In this document: positions 7,181 to 14,248 of the stretch, in pieces
How the letters are laid out: every line of letters starts with the position of its first letter
Position numbering within the stretch: the first letter of the stretch is position 1
Assembly (NCBI GenBank): GCA_044508215.1
Contig: JBIQID010000025.1
Location: 1 to 27,259 of the forward strand
Source of the DNA: JAEZFI01 sp044508215
Lineage (GTDB): Bacteria; Actinomycetota; Acidimicrobiia; Acidimicrobiales; Microtrichaceae
Length of the DNA: 27,259 bases
Reading direction: 5' to 3'
Notes under the pieces: generated by a model
Databases searched by the model: none
What the model was told of the DNA's origin: nothing
The model's input: the letters and a program-made list of their open reading frames with translations, nothing else
Translations under genes and position numbers: made by a program

Positions 7181-8700
7181 GGACCACCTCCACGGTCGGC
7201 TTCGACGGCTATCAACGGCCCTCGAGCGTCACCCACGCGAAGGGCGCGACGACCATCACGTCCGACGCGGTGACCCGCGACACCCGCACCGGGCGGATCG
7301 TCGACCAGTCGACCGACGGGACCGATCCCCACCCGGCCGGGGTGAACTACACCTACGACAACGCGGGCCGCTTGACGTCGTGGCGAGCGGTCGACCCGGG
7401 TTCGGGACACCGCTTCGAAGGCACCTACCGCTTCGACGGCTACACCACCACACCTGCGGGCTGCGACGCGGCGGTGGGGCGGAACTCGAACCGTCTCGAG
7501 GAGACCCGCACCACCCGCGACGCCGCCGGGACTGTGTTGGAGTCGTGGACGTCAACGCAGTGCGCCGACAACGCCGACCGGCTCACCAGCTACCAACCCG
7601 CCCCCGGCGAGCCGAACCCGTTTGCGGATCCGGTGTACGACCACCACGGCAACCTGGTGTCCTCAGGCAACGAAATCCGCGGCTACGACTCCGCTGACCG
7701 CCATCTCGTCACGAAGGTCTCTGGGGGCACCCCGACGGTGACCTACCGTCGTGACGTGGGCGACCGGGTGATCGAACGCAGCGTCGACGGCACTGTCGTC
7801 GCCCGCTACGCCCACACCGCCAACGGCGACACCCCGGCGCTCACCCTCACCCCGGCCGGTGCGGTCGCCCAGCTCACGGTGTCGCTCCCCGGCGGCGTGC
7901 TGCTCACCAAGAGCTCGAGCAGCGAGACGTGGTCGCACCCGAACCTCCACGGCGACATCGTCGCGACCACCGACGCCACCGGCACCAAACAAGGCGACAC
8001 CCTCGCCTACGACCCGTTCGGCAACCCCCTCTCCGCCGCCGGAATCCCCGACAACAGCCAAGGCGCCTGGGACTACGGATGGCACGGCCAACAACAACGC
8101 CCCCTCGAACACCAAACCGGCCTCACCCCCATCATCGAAATGGGCGCCCGCCAATACACACCCCTCCTCGGACGCTTCCTCGAAGTTGATCCGGTCGAAG
8201 GCGGCAATGCAAATGATTACGTCTACGTATGGGACCCCATTGGAATGTCCGACCTCGATGGTCTCTGCGGCTGGAGAAATCCATTCGGGTGCGCGAAGGC
8301 TATCGGCAGGCGGGCGGTCAATGGCGCAAAGCGAGCTCTAGATAATCGAGTGGTCCGGGGAGTTGCGTCGGGACTTGCGGCTGGCGCTTTTTGCGGGGCG
8401 ACCGCCGGAGTTGGATGTTTGGTTCTGGCGGGGGCTGCTACAGGTATGAGCCTCGCGGCGGCCAACAAGGTTGTGAACCGCAAGAGGGCGAGCTGGGGTT
8501 ACACGCTAGCTAGAGGGGCTTTCGATGGTTCTCGTGCTGGAGCGACCCGCCGTCTCTTGGGGTCCGGCGTCGCGGTATTGGGGCCAGCTAGTGCGACGAA
8601 TTTTGGGTGGGCGACAGCGCTGCGCCAGGCAGGCCCTCGGATTATGGGCGGCGTTGGCTGGGCACGGCTCGCTACATTTCTGAGGTCCATCAAGCGATGA
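7126..8700 (+). CDS. RHS repeat protein, C-terminal part with variable tip (partial)
   Basis: From the gap to the stop at 8700 the frame is open for about 524 codons. YD repeats are clear (VAYDTLGRPT, YTYDNAGRLTSW, YDSADRHLVTK, DTLAYDPFGNPLS) and lead to the RHS core closing motif GARQYTPLLGRFLEVDP (about 8142-8192), then DPIGMSDLDGL (8232-8264). These are the hallmarks of the shell of RHS polymorphic toxins, after which a strain-variable C-terminal domain is released. The roughly 145-residue tip (8265-8697) starts CGWRNPFGCAKAIGRRAV, contains a Gly/Ala-rich hydrophobic stretch (SGLAAGAFCGATAGVGC onward), and ends LARLATFLRSIKR-like with basic residues. I recognise no toxin fold in it. It may be a membrane-active tip, or a pre-toxin segment whose toxin is lost. 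The stop overlaps the next gene as ATGA. Confidence 0.85.
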   Translation, partial: ATVAYDTLGRPTVVTYGNGTTSTVGFDGYQRPSSVTHAKGATTITSDAVTRDTRTGRIVDQSTDGTDPHPAGVNYTYDNAGRLTSWRAVDPGSGHRFEGTYRFDGYTTTPAGCDAAVGRNSNRLEETRTTRDAAGTVLESWTSTQCADNADRLTSYQPAPGEPNPFADPVYDHHGNLVSSGNEIRGYDSADRHLVTKVSGGTPTVTYRRDVGDRVIERSVDGTVVARYAHTANGDTPALTLTPAGAVAQLTVSLPGGVLLTKSSSSETWSHPNLHGDIVATTDATGTKQGDTLAYDPFGNPLSAAGIPDNSQGAWDYGWHGQQQRPLEHQTGLTPIIEMGARQYTPLLGRFLEVDPVEGGNANDYVYVWDPIGMSDLDGLCGWRNPFGCAKAIGRRAVNGAKRALDNRVVRGVASGLAAGAFCGATAGVGCLVLAGAATGMSLAAANKVVNRKRASWGYTLARGAFDGSRAGATRRLLGSGVAVLGPASATNFGWATALRQAGPRIMGGVGWARLATFLRSIKR

Positions 8701-9140
8701 GTGCGTCAATAGGGGTGCGGAACTCCCGACGAGTATACGGGGTGGCACTCGCATTGTTTGCAGGAGCGGCACTTTTCGCCGTGTTGGCCTACGGCGCCGA
8801 AGATGTGACGGAACGGTGGGTGATGTGCGCGTTTTTGGTAGTCACGTTGTTGGCGAGTGTGAGGGCGCTCCAGCTTGGGACCTGGGTTTCGGGCTCGAGA
8901 GTGACTGTACGTGGTTGGACCCGTTCAAGGACAGTTGACATCCGTGAAGTGAGCAGGTTCGCAACGGTGGAACGTCGGGGACGAGTGTTCGCTGCGGCGA
9001 TACTCGCCTCTGGCAAGGTGATTCCACTGCCCATGCTCGAACAGGGCATCCTCTTTGAGGCTCGGTCAGCGGAGTCACAATGGGGCCGCCATCTTCGGAC
9101 GCTCAATGAGCTTCGACTCGCTCAGATGTACCCAGGCTGA
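8697..9140 (+). CDS. Two-TM, PH-domain-like protein; candidate immunity protein
   Basis: The 147-aa protein starts at the ATG at 8697, overlapping the RHS stop by 4 nt (ATGA), so it is translated with it. Residues 13-33 and 41-60 are hydrophobic and form a helical hairpin in the membrane. Residues 61-115 (TWVSGSRVTVRGWTRSRTV, DIREVSRFATVERRG, ASGKVIPLPML) resemble the small bacterial PH-like domain common in actinobacterial membrane proteins, placed in the cytosol. Immunity genes of RHS toxins normally follow the toxin tip immediately, and membrane-bound ones usually guard against membrane- or envelope-acting tips; this role is inferred from position. Base composition is visibly lower in GC than the chromosomal neighbours (about 57% in a sampled 60-base line against over 70%), supporting transfer. 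Confidence 0.75.
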   Translation: MSASIGVRNSRRVYGVALALFAGAALFAVLAYGAEDVTERWVMCAFLVVTLLASVRALQLGTWVSGSRVTVRGWTRSRTVDIREVSRFATVERRGRVFAAAILASGKVIPLPMLEQGILFEARSAESQWGRHLRTLNELRLAQMYPG

Positions 9141-9186
9141 CTCGGCTCCCGTGTCGGGCTGGAAGGTTTGGTGGGCGCTTTGGATC

Positions 9187-9560
9187 TCAGCGTGGGGTCA
9201 CGGTGGCGAGTAGGTCCCAGTTGGGCTTGCCGGCGTAGAGCAGCGGGCGACAATCCGGTAGTTCCGGAACGGCGTGAACCCGAACGCGGCGCGCTTGACC
9301 CTCTTGATCAAGTTGTTGACCGCTTCGGTCGGTCCGTTCGACACGTACGCTTGGCGCCGCGCCTCGATCTGACGCTTCCAGCGGACGATCGTTCGGCCGA
9401 GTTGACGGACCTCCGGCGGGCACGATGACGCGCCTTGGAGATCCTTGCCGAGCCGATCGACGAACTCGAGGCCGAGGTCCGGATCGTGGTGGTCGTAGAG
9501 GCTCCTCACAACTTCCTTCGCATGCCACGCCATGCGGACTTCGCCGTTCGGGCGGCACGG
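9187..9560 (-). pseudogene. ISL3-family transposase, C-terminal remnant with frameshift
   Basis: On the minus strand one frame reads GEVRMAWHAKEVVRSLY, GLEFVDRLGKDLQ and YVSNGPTEAVNNLIKRVKR then FTPFRNYRI, the conserved C-terminal part of ISL3-type DDE transposases. The family's closing motif (LLYAGKPNWDLLATVTPR, then stop at 9187) continues in another frame, so an indel lies near 9250. Only about 125 of the usual 400 or so residues remain; everything N-terminal, including most catalytic residues, is missing. It is therefore inactive. It sits directly after the candidate immunity gene, a common position for IS debris at RHS loci. The 5' limit of similarity near 9560 is approximate. Confidence 0.85.
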
Positions 9561-9851
9561 CCTCCAACGAGCCCGAGATCGACGGCTCTGCCACAACCGC
9601 CGGAACACCACCAACAAGACCGAGGAGACACCATGACTTGGTTCATTTCCAAGCCCATCTCCGCGGAAGAGTCAGACACACCTCAGTCGGGTTGTCCCGA
9701 TTCTGGGCTCAACTGATGGAGCCCGGGGTGGGTTGAGGGTGCGCACGCCGCCCGGCCCGCAGGTTCCGAGCTGTCTGAGAACGGCAGCGAGGAGCGAACG
9801 GCGTGCGCGTCAGCAAGGTAGTCACTTTGCCCCCCTGTTAACATTGCGTCC
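9561..9851. other. Non-coding/degenerate stretch with possible IS-end relic
   Basis: No convincing gene is seen in these 291 bases. An ATG at 9633 opens a 27-codon frame (MTWFISKPISAEESD...) that I do not trust. The segment ccgcggaagagtca (about 9660-9673), read on the other strand, is close to the TCTTCCG-type ends of ISL3 elements, so it may be a relic of the IS terminus; a matching partner was not found. Confidence 0.3.
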
Positions 9852-10106
9852 ATGAGGGACTTCCGCGGGAAAGGACGAGCCCGCCGTCAGCGTCGAGCGA
9901 ATGGCGAGGATGAAGGCGACTATTTTGAGATTGTTGCGTCCGGCTACCCTGATGCTGCCGATATCGCGGTCGCCGTATGGCTCGAGGCGAGCAGTCTGGT
10001 TCGCGAGAAGATCGATCAGCGGCTTATCCGTGTAGTCGACTCGAGTGATGGCTCATATCGGGAGTATTTGGTACATGTAGACGCTCGCAGATCGGGTCGC
10101 GAGTAG
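9852..10106 (+). CDS. Small hypothetical protein (84 aa)
   Basis: This unrecognised protein has a basic N-terminus (RGKGRARRQRRANG), an acidic patch, then a compact segment DYFEIVASGYPDAADIAV with a helix (VWLEASSLVREKIDQRL) and closing strands. No signal or membrane segment is visible. No Shine-Dalgarno precedes the ATG, but a TAACAT hexamer lies 7 nt upstream (9839-9844), consistent with a leaderless transcript, which supports the gene being real. Codon use and base composition (about 55% GC in a sampled line) differ from the flanks and match the RHS island, so it was probably acquired with it. It could be an orphan immunity or antitoxin-like protein, but nothing in the sequence demonstrates that. 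Confidence 0.55.
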   Translation: MRDFRGKGRARRQRRANGEDEGDYFEIVASGYPDAADIAVAVWLEASSLVREKIDQRLIRVVDSSDGSYREYLVHVDARRSGRE

Positions 10107-10125
10107 CACCCGTCGCCAGTGGACC

Positions 10126-10719
10126 TCAGCGGCCGTGGGCGACCCAGGTCTCGATCTGCGCCCGGAACCCGGCGGTCACGAGCTCGATCCACTCCTCGTC
10201 GCGAGCGGGCTCGCCGTCGTCGAGCCAGCCGAGCACCGAGACCACGAGCTGGTCCACGAGCACGCCGGTGGCCCAGCGTCGGACCACGTCGTCGAGCGGA
10301 AGCGGCGCGAGCATCTCCTCGGCGAGGCTGGCCTGAAGCGACCGGATCTCGGCCGCGTACCCGGCGAACTCCACCTCCCGGGCCGCGTGCACGAAGAGCA
10401 GGCGGAAGCCGTCGGGGTTCGCCCGTCCGGCAGCCAGGAGCGTGCGGGCCGCGGCGCCGCGGGTGTGTTGCTCGAGGGTGTTCGCAGTCCACTCCTCGGC
10501 CAGGCGAGCGGTGACGTCGTCGAGGATCGCCCGGTACAGCTCGGCCTTCGAGTCGAAGTGGCGGTACACGATCAGCTTCGTGATGCCAGCTGACTTCGCG
10601 ACCTCGTCGACAGAGGTGGCGGCGTAGCCCTCCCGGGCGAACGCCACCGCAGCGGCCCGGAGGATCTGCGCCCGACGCTCGTCTCGTGGGAGCTGCACCT
10701 TCGACGGGGCCGGGATCAC
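10126..10719 (-). CDS. TetR/AcrR-family transcriptional regulator
   Basis: The 197-aa regulator has an N-terminal TetR helix-turn-helix: RRAQILRAAAVAFAREGYA, then TSVDEVAKSAGITKLIVYRHF (about 33-53) with the family's YxHFxSK(A/E)ELY hallmark. The C-terminal all-helical part is the ligand and dimer domain, and its inducer is unknown. The frame continues far upstream antisense to the next gene, so I take the GTG at 10719, just before the DNA-binding domain. TATGGT lies 6 nt upstream, matching the leaderless pattern. It is divergent from the ferritin-like gene at 10852, and a GTATAC double repeat lies between them, so repression of that gene is the simplest reading. Confidence 0.92.
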   Translation of the reverse strand: MIPAPSKVQLPRDERRAQILRAAAVAFAREGYAATSVDEVAKSAGITKLIVYRHFDSKAELYRAILDDVTARLAEEWTANTLEQHTRGAAARTLLAAGRANPDGFRLLFVHAAREVEFAGYAAEIRSLQASLAEEMLAPLPLDDVVRRWATGVLVDQLVVSVLGWLDDGEPARDEEWIELVTAGFRAQIETWVAHGR

Positions 10720-10765
10720 GGATCGACCATACCGCTGTGCCCCCGACGTCGTGGCGGACGCAAGG

Positions 10766-10795
10766 TTGGACGGGGTGTATACTCGTGGGTATACT
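10766..10795 (+). promoter_or_regulatory. Promoter with overlapping GTATAC operator
   Basis: TTGGAC (10766-10771) and TATACT (10790-10795) form a sigma-70-type promoter with an 18-bp spacer directed at the 10852 gene. Two GTATAC palindromes (10777-10782 and 10789-10794) lie 12 bp apart, giving the symmetrical GTATAC-N6-GTATAC that covers the -10 region. This is the expected position for a TetR-type repressor operator; binding by the neighbouring regulator is inferred. Confidence 0.65.
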
Positions 10796-10851
10796 GTTGG
10801 CGCTGCGCAACCCCGGGTGGGCCGGGGGCGTCGACCGCAAGGGGGTCCGGG

Positions 10852-12039
10852 GTGGACGTGGTTCGAGGTGCAGATCGAGGGGCAGCGCCAGCCGCTCCAG
10901 ACACGGGCGTCGAGGTCTCCGACCAGCTGCGCTACGAGCCGGAGGAGCTCCTCGCCAGCCACTCCGGGCTCGAGCCACTCGTCGTGGGCGACCGCCTGTG
11001 CCACGGAGGGTTCGACTCCGACGGGCGCTACGTCTCGCCCCGCACCCTCCACCGCTCGGCGGCGATCGCGGCGTGGCAGGACCACCACCGCCGCACGTTC
11101 GGCACGGACCTCGTGGACATCGGGCTCGACCAGTTCCCAGCGCCCTACCCGAACGTCGAGCAGTCCCGCATCCTCATCGAGGCGGGCGTCCTCGACCCCG
11201 TGGTCGCCACCCTCACGCGCATCGGGACGGTTGAGGGCTTCGGGGCCTTCCTCCGCTACTCGATGGTGGAGGACCTCCAGCGACACTTCGACGAGGACAT
11301 CTCCGAGACGGCGCTCGGCCACCTCGACCGCGGGCTCATCGAGGCGCACGCCCGCGACGAGGCCGGCGATCCGGCAACGGAGGCGGTCGGTCACAACGAG
11401 ATGTGGTTCGCCGCCCGCGACCTGGCCTTCGAGGACCCGGTGACCGTCGACGAGACGGTCCTGATGCTCCAGCGGATGGGGATCACCGCCCCGGGGAGCA
11501 CCAAGCTGGACCCCGTGGCGATCCGGGCCGCCGCCATGGCGAACCGGCACCTGCCCGACGACATCGAGTTCGACGTCGAGTCGCTGCTCGACCGCATGGT
11601 CCGGTTGGTGCTCATCGAGATCTCCGCCTTCCACACCTTCGCCTGGGCAGGGGCGCTGCTCGGCGACCCGAACCTCGTCGCCGGCGCCGGCCGAGCCGGG
11701 CAGATCGTCTCGTGGATCAGGGCCGACGAGACCCCGCACGTCGAGTACCTGCGCACGGCCCTCAGCGAGCTGCGCGAGCGGACGATCGTGGGCTCGAGCG
11801 GGCGCCGCTACGACGGTGCCGAGGTGCTCGCCGCCATCTGGGAGCCGGCGGTGGCCGAGCAGCGTGGCCAGCGGCGGACGGAGCTGCTCGACGCCACCTG
11901 GCGCGAGGTGCGTCGTGCGGTCGAAGGACGGCGGGACGCGGCCGACCTGCTCGAGCGGTTCGACGCAGCCGGCACCACGCACCGCCGCCCCGACGGGACT
12001 TGGATCGACCCCACGGTCGCCGAGCTGGCAGCTGCCTGA
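10852..12039 (+). CDS. Ferritin-like diiron-type protein, unknown function
   Basis: The 395-aa, largely helical protein is without signal or membrane segments. Possible diiron ligands appear in helical contexts: Glu164/His166 (LIEAHARDE), His181/Glu183 (GHNEMW), Glu256/His261 (LIEISAFHTF) and the ExxH pair Glu293/His296 (ADETPHVEYL). This E/H spacing over four helices resembles ferritin-like oxygenases or iron carriers, but I know no characterised match, so the call is structural inference. The start is uncertain between GTG 10852 and GTG 10858; the G-rich run at 10839-10850 could serve as a ribosome site. The promoter overlaps the putative TetR operator, so expression is probably induced by whatever ligand the TetR protein binds. 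The VOC gene follows 77 bases later on the same strand. Confidence 0.6.
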   Translation: MDVVRGADRGAAPAAPDTGVEVSDQLRYEPEELLASHSGLEPLVVGDRLCHGGFDSDGRYVSPRTLHRSAAIAAWQDHHRRTFGTDLVDIGLDQFPAPYPNVEQSRILIEAGVLDPVVATLTRIGTVEGFGAFLRYSMVEDLQRHFDEDISETALGHLDRGLIEAHARDEAGDPATEAVGHNEMWFAARDLAFEDPVTVDETVLMLQRMGITAPGSTKLDPVAIRAAAMANRHLPDDIEFDVESLLDRMVRLVLIEISAFHTFAWAGALLGDPNLVAGAGRAGQIVSWIRADETPHVEYLRTALSELRERTIVGSSGRRYDGAEVLAAIWEPAVAEQRGQRRTELLDATWREVRRAVEGRRDAADLLERFDAAGTTHRRPDGTWIDPTVAELAAA

Positions 12040-12116
12040 GCCCCGCCCCCCGGGGACATCTGAACCACCTGGACGGTTTGCGCCGGGTTGTCGCAACGAT
12101 CCGCCATGCTGAACCC

Positions 12117-12563
12117 ATGGTCATCACGGACATCGGGCTCAGCCACATCGCACTGCCCGTCACCGACCTCGACCGCTCGATCGAGTTCTACCGCCGCTTC
12201 GCCGACATGGAGGTCGTGCACCGGCGCCGCTCGAGCGACGGGCGTGGCGTGGCGTGGATCTCCGACCTCACACGCCCGTTCGTGGTGGTGCTGCTCGAGA
12301 CCGAGGTGACCGACCACCTGGGAGGTTGGGGCCACCTGGGTGTCGGCTGCGTGAGCCGCGACGAGGTCGACCACCGCCTCGTCACCGCCAGCGAGGCCGG
12401 GTTCGAGGTGGTCGGACCGTGCGACGACGGGCCTCCCGTGGGCTACTGGGGGATCATCACCGACCCCGACGGCCACAACGTCGAGCTGGCCTACGGCCAG
12501 GAGGTGAAGCTCACCGTCGAGTCGATCCAACCGGCGATCCAGCCGAAGGCCACGCGGCCCTAG
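12117..12563 (+). CDS. VOC-family (glyoxalase/dioxygenase-like) protein
   Basis: The 148-aa protein has the two beta-alpha-beta-beta-beta modules of the vicinal oxygen chelate fold: ITDIGLSHIALPVTDLDRS-like start (His10), EFYRRFADMEVV, then GHLGVGCVSRDEVDHRL and the closing WGIITDPDGHNVELAYG with Glu as typical metal ligand. The metal set would be His/His/Glu-like. VOC members include glyoxalase I, extradiol dioxygenases and resistance proteins; the reaction here is open. The frame is open upstream, antisense-like to the previous gene, so the ATG at 12117 is chosen at the fold's start. It shares orientation with the ferritin-like gene and could be the second gene of that TetR-controlled unit, although 77 bases separate them. 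Confidence 0.88.
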   Translation: MVITDIGLSHIALPVTDLDRSIEFYRRFADMEVVHRRRSSDGRGVAWISDLTRPFVVVLLETEVTDHLGGWGHLGVGCVSRDEVDHRLVTASEAGFEVVGPCDDGPPVGYWGIITDPDGHNVELAYGQEVKLTVESIQPAIQPKATRP

Positions 12564-12603
12564 CCGCTCGCACGGCTTCGCCGACGCCCGTCGCCGGGCG
12601 ACG

Positions 12604-13098
12604 TCAGGCGGGGAGGATGGTGAGCGTGCCGGTCATGCCGCCCTCGAGGTGCCCCGGCTCGTGGCACTGGATCAGCCACTCGGCAGGCTCGTCGAAGCGG
12701 AACGTGATGTCGCCGGTCTCACCGGCCTCGAGGGAGATCACGTTCGGCAGCCCCATCCCGGGGTGGGCGAGCGCCGCGAGCGGGCGGGAGCGACCGCCGG
12801 CGGCGGCGAGCGTCGTGGTGGCCGCCTCTGCGTCCATCTCGGCCATCCGGTCGAGCGCCGCCTGCTGCATCTCCTCGTTGCCGAACACCGCCTCGTGGCG
12901 GACCTTCCCGGTGTTCGTCATGCGGAAGGTCACGGTCTCTCCGGCGCGCACCTCGATGTCGGAGGGCACGAACGCCATCTCCTTCATCTCCACCTCGATC
13001 ACGCGGACCTCGACGCCGCCCGGGGCCTGCGCGGACTCGTCCGCGCACCCGGTGAGCAGCACCGCCAGCGCGACGATCGGGGCGAGGAGCCTGGCCAT
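12604..13098 (-). CDS. Type-1 copper (plastocyanin/azurin-like) lipoprotein
   Basis: The 164-aa secreted cupredoxin has a lipoprotein signal with hydrophobic residues 4-16 and lipobox LLTGC (Cys18). The copper site is complete: His68 in KVRHEAVF, then Cys145, His150 and Met155 in IQCHEPGHLEGGM, the C-x4-H-x4-M spacing of blue copper proteins. A long insertion (about residues 74-115, Met/Ala/Glu-rich) separates the first ligand from the rest. It probably carries single electrons on the outer face of the membrane, or handles copper. TACGCT stands 7 nt before the ATG at 13098, fitting a leaderless message. The gene stands alone between the VOC gene and the SpoU methyltransferase; no oxidase or reductase partner is adjacent. 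Confidence 0.9.
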   Translation of the reverse strand: MARLLAPIVALAVLLTGCADESAQAPGGVEVRVIEVEMKEMAFVPSDIEVRAGETVTFRMTNTGKVRHEAVFGNEEMQQAALDRMAEMDAEAATTTLAAAGGRSRPLAALAHPGMGLPNVISLEAGETGDITFRFDEPAEWLIQCHEPGHLEGGMTGTLTILPA

Positions 13099-13166
13099 CG
13101 CGGCGAGCGTATCGAGGGGTCCGCGCCGTCCCGTCCCCGGGTCGTGTGGCGCCCGCCACCCGGCGG

Positions 13167-13850
13167 TCATCCGTCCCAGCGCGGGCTGGCGTGCTGGGTC
13201 ACCCATCGGTGCATCGCGATGCCGGACGCCACCCCGGCGTTCAGCGAGCGGGTCGAGCCGTACTGGGAGATGTGGAGGACCCGCTCGGCGATGGCGAGCC
13301 CCTCGGGGCTGATGCCGGGCCCCTCCTGTCCGAACAGCAGCACCACTCTCTCGGGAAGCTCCTCGTCCTCGATCGGCGACGAGCCCGAGACGACGTCGAT
13401 GGCGTACACGGGGAGGCCCTCACCCGCCGCCCACCCGGCGAAGGAGGCGATGTCGGGGTGGTGCTCCACCCGGAGGTAGCGGTCGGTCACCATCGCGCCC
13501 CGCCGGTTCCAGCGCCGCTTGCCCACGATGTGCACCCCGGCGGCGCCGAACGCGTTGGCGTTCCGCACGACGGTCCCGATGTTCAGGTCGTGGCGCCAGT
13601 TCTCGACCGCCACGTGGAAGGGGTGCCGGCGACGGTCCAGCTCCTCGACGATCGCCTCGACGGTCCAGTAGCGGAACTCGTCGACCACGTTCCGGCGGTC
13701 CCCGGCGGCGAGCAGCTCGGGGTCGAGCCGGGGGTCGTCGGGCCAGGGCAGCGGGTGCGGACCGACGCCGACCTCGAACACCGGGTCTTCGTCTGCCGCT
13801 CCGGCCTGATCGCCAGCGGCGCCGGGTGGCGGATCCAACTCGTGGGGCAC
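13167..13850 (-). CDS. SpoU/TrmH-family RNA 2'-O-methyltransferase
   Basis: The 227-aa enzyme has all three SPOUT motifs: NIGTVVRNANAFGA (motif 1, with the catalytic arginine), LLFGQEGPGIS (motif 2) and ISQYGSTRSLNAGVASGIAM (motif 3), which form the SAM-binding trefoil knot. It would transfer a methyl group to a ribose 2'-OH of tRNA or rRNA; which nucleotide cannot be told. A Pro/Asp-rich N-terminal extension of about 55 residues precedes the domain. I use the GTG at 13850; the open frame beyond is the antisense of the chelatase gene. Only 20 bases separate it from the divergent chelatase start, so both promoters must overlap or both messages be leaderless. Confidence 0.92.
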   Translation of the reverse strand: MPHELDPPPGAAGDQAGAADEDPVFEVGVGPHPLPWPDDPRLDPELLAAGDRRNVVDEFRYWTVEAIVEELDRRRHPFHVAVENWRHDLNIGTVVRNANAFGAAGVHIVGKRRWNRRGAMVTDRYLRVEHHPDIASFAGWAAGEGLPVYAIDVVSGSSPIEDEELPERVVLLFGQEGPGISPEGLAIAERVLHISQYGSTRSLNAGVASGIAMHRWVTQHASPRWDG

Positions 13851-13870
13851 GGGCGGTAGGTTGCCAGACC

Positions 13871-14248
13871 GTGCCGGACGCTCCTCCCACCGTGGTGCTG
13901 CTCGTGGCCCACGGCAGCCGCCTCGCCTCTGCGAACGAAGCCCACGAGCAGCTGTGCACCGCCGTCTCGGAGCGCGCCGACCTCGAGGTGCGGCCCGCGT
14001 TCCTCGAGCTGGCCGAGCCGTCGATCCCCGACGCGATCGACGCAGCGGTGTCGGACGGCGCCCGAACGGTGAGGGTGCTCCCCCACTTCCTGCACCTGGG
14101 TCGTCACCTCCGCGAGGACATCCCGCAGCTCGTCGAGGCGGCGGCCGGCCGGCACGCCGGAACCGCGACGGTGGTCCTCGAAGGCCACACCGGGGCGCAC
14201 GACGGGATGGTCCAGCTGCTCGCGGAGCTGGCCGGCCGAAGACGTTGA
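13871..14248 (+). CDS. CbiX/sirohydrochlorin chelatase-like protein
   Basis: The 125-aa single-domain protein has the chelatase signature VVLLVAHGSR (His14) and the second His-rich motif VLPHFLHLGRHLRED (His72, His75, His79), the positions used by CbiX/SirB to insert Co2+ or Fe2+ into sirohydrochlorin. At this length it matches the short CbiX form that dimerises. The product could feed siroheme or cobalamin. No other siroheme or cobalamin genes are adjacent. The GTG at 13871 is preceded by TAGGTT with an 8-nt spacer, again leaderless-looking. Its TGA overlaps the next gene's probable TTG start, coupling it to the beta-helix lipoprotein. Confidence 0.88.
   Translation: MPDAPPTVVLLVAHGSRLASANEAHEQLCTAVSERADLEVRPAFLELAEPSIPDAIDAAVSDGARTVRVLPHFLHLGRHLREDIPQLVEAAAGRHAGTATVVLEGHTGAHDGMVQLLAELAGRRR

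Noticed and set aside
9633..9716. Short frame MTWFISKPISAEESD...
   Set aside because: It is only 27 codons, with no supporting motif, in IS-relic DNA.
10126..12096. 656-aa minus frame running into the ferritin-like gene
   Set aside because: Only the last 197 residues form a TetR protein; the rest is antisense of 10852-12039.
11403..12116. Extension of the VOC frame upstream
   Set aside because: It is an alternate frame of the ferritin-like gene; the VOC fold starts at 12117.
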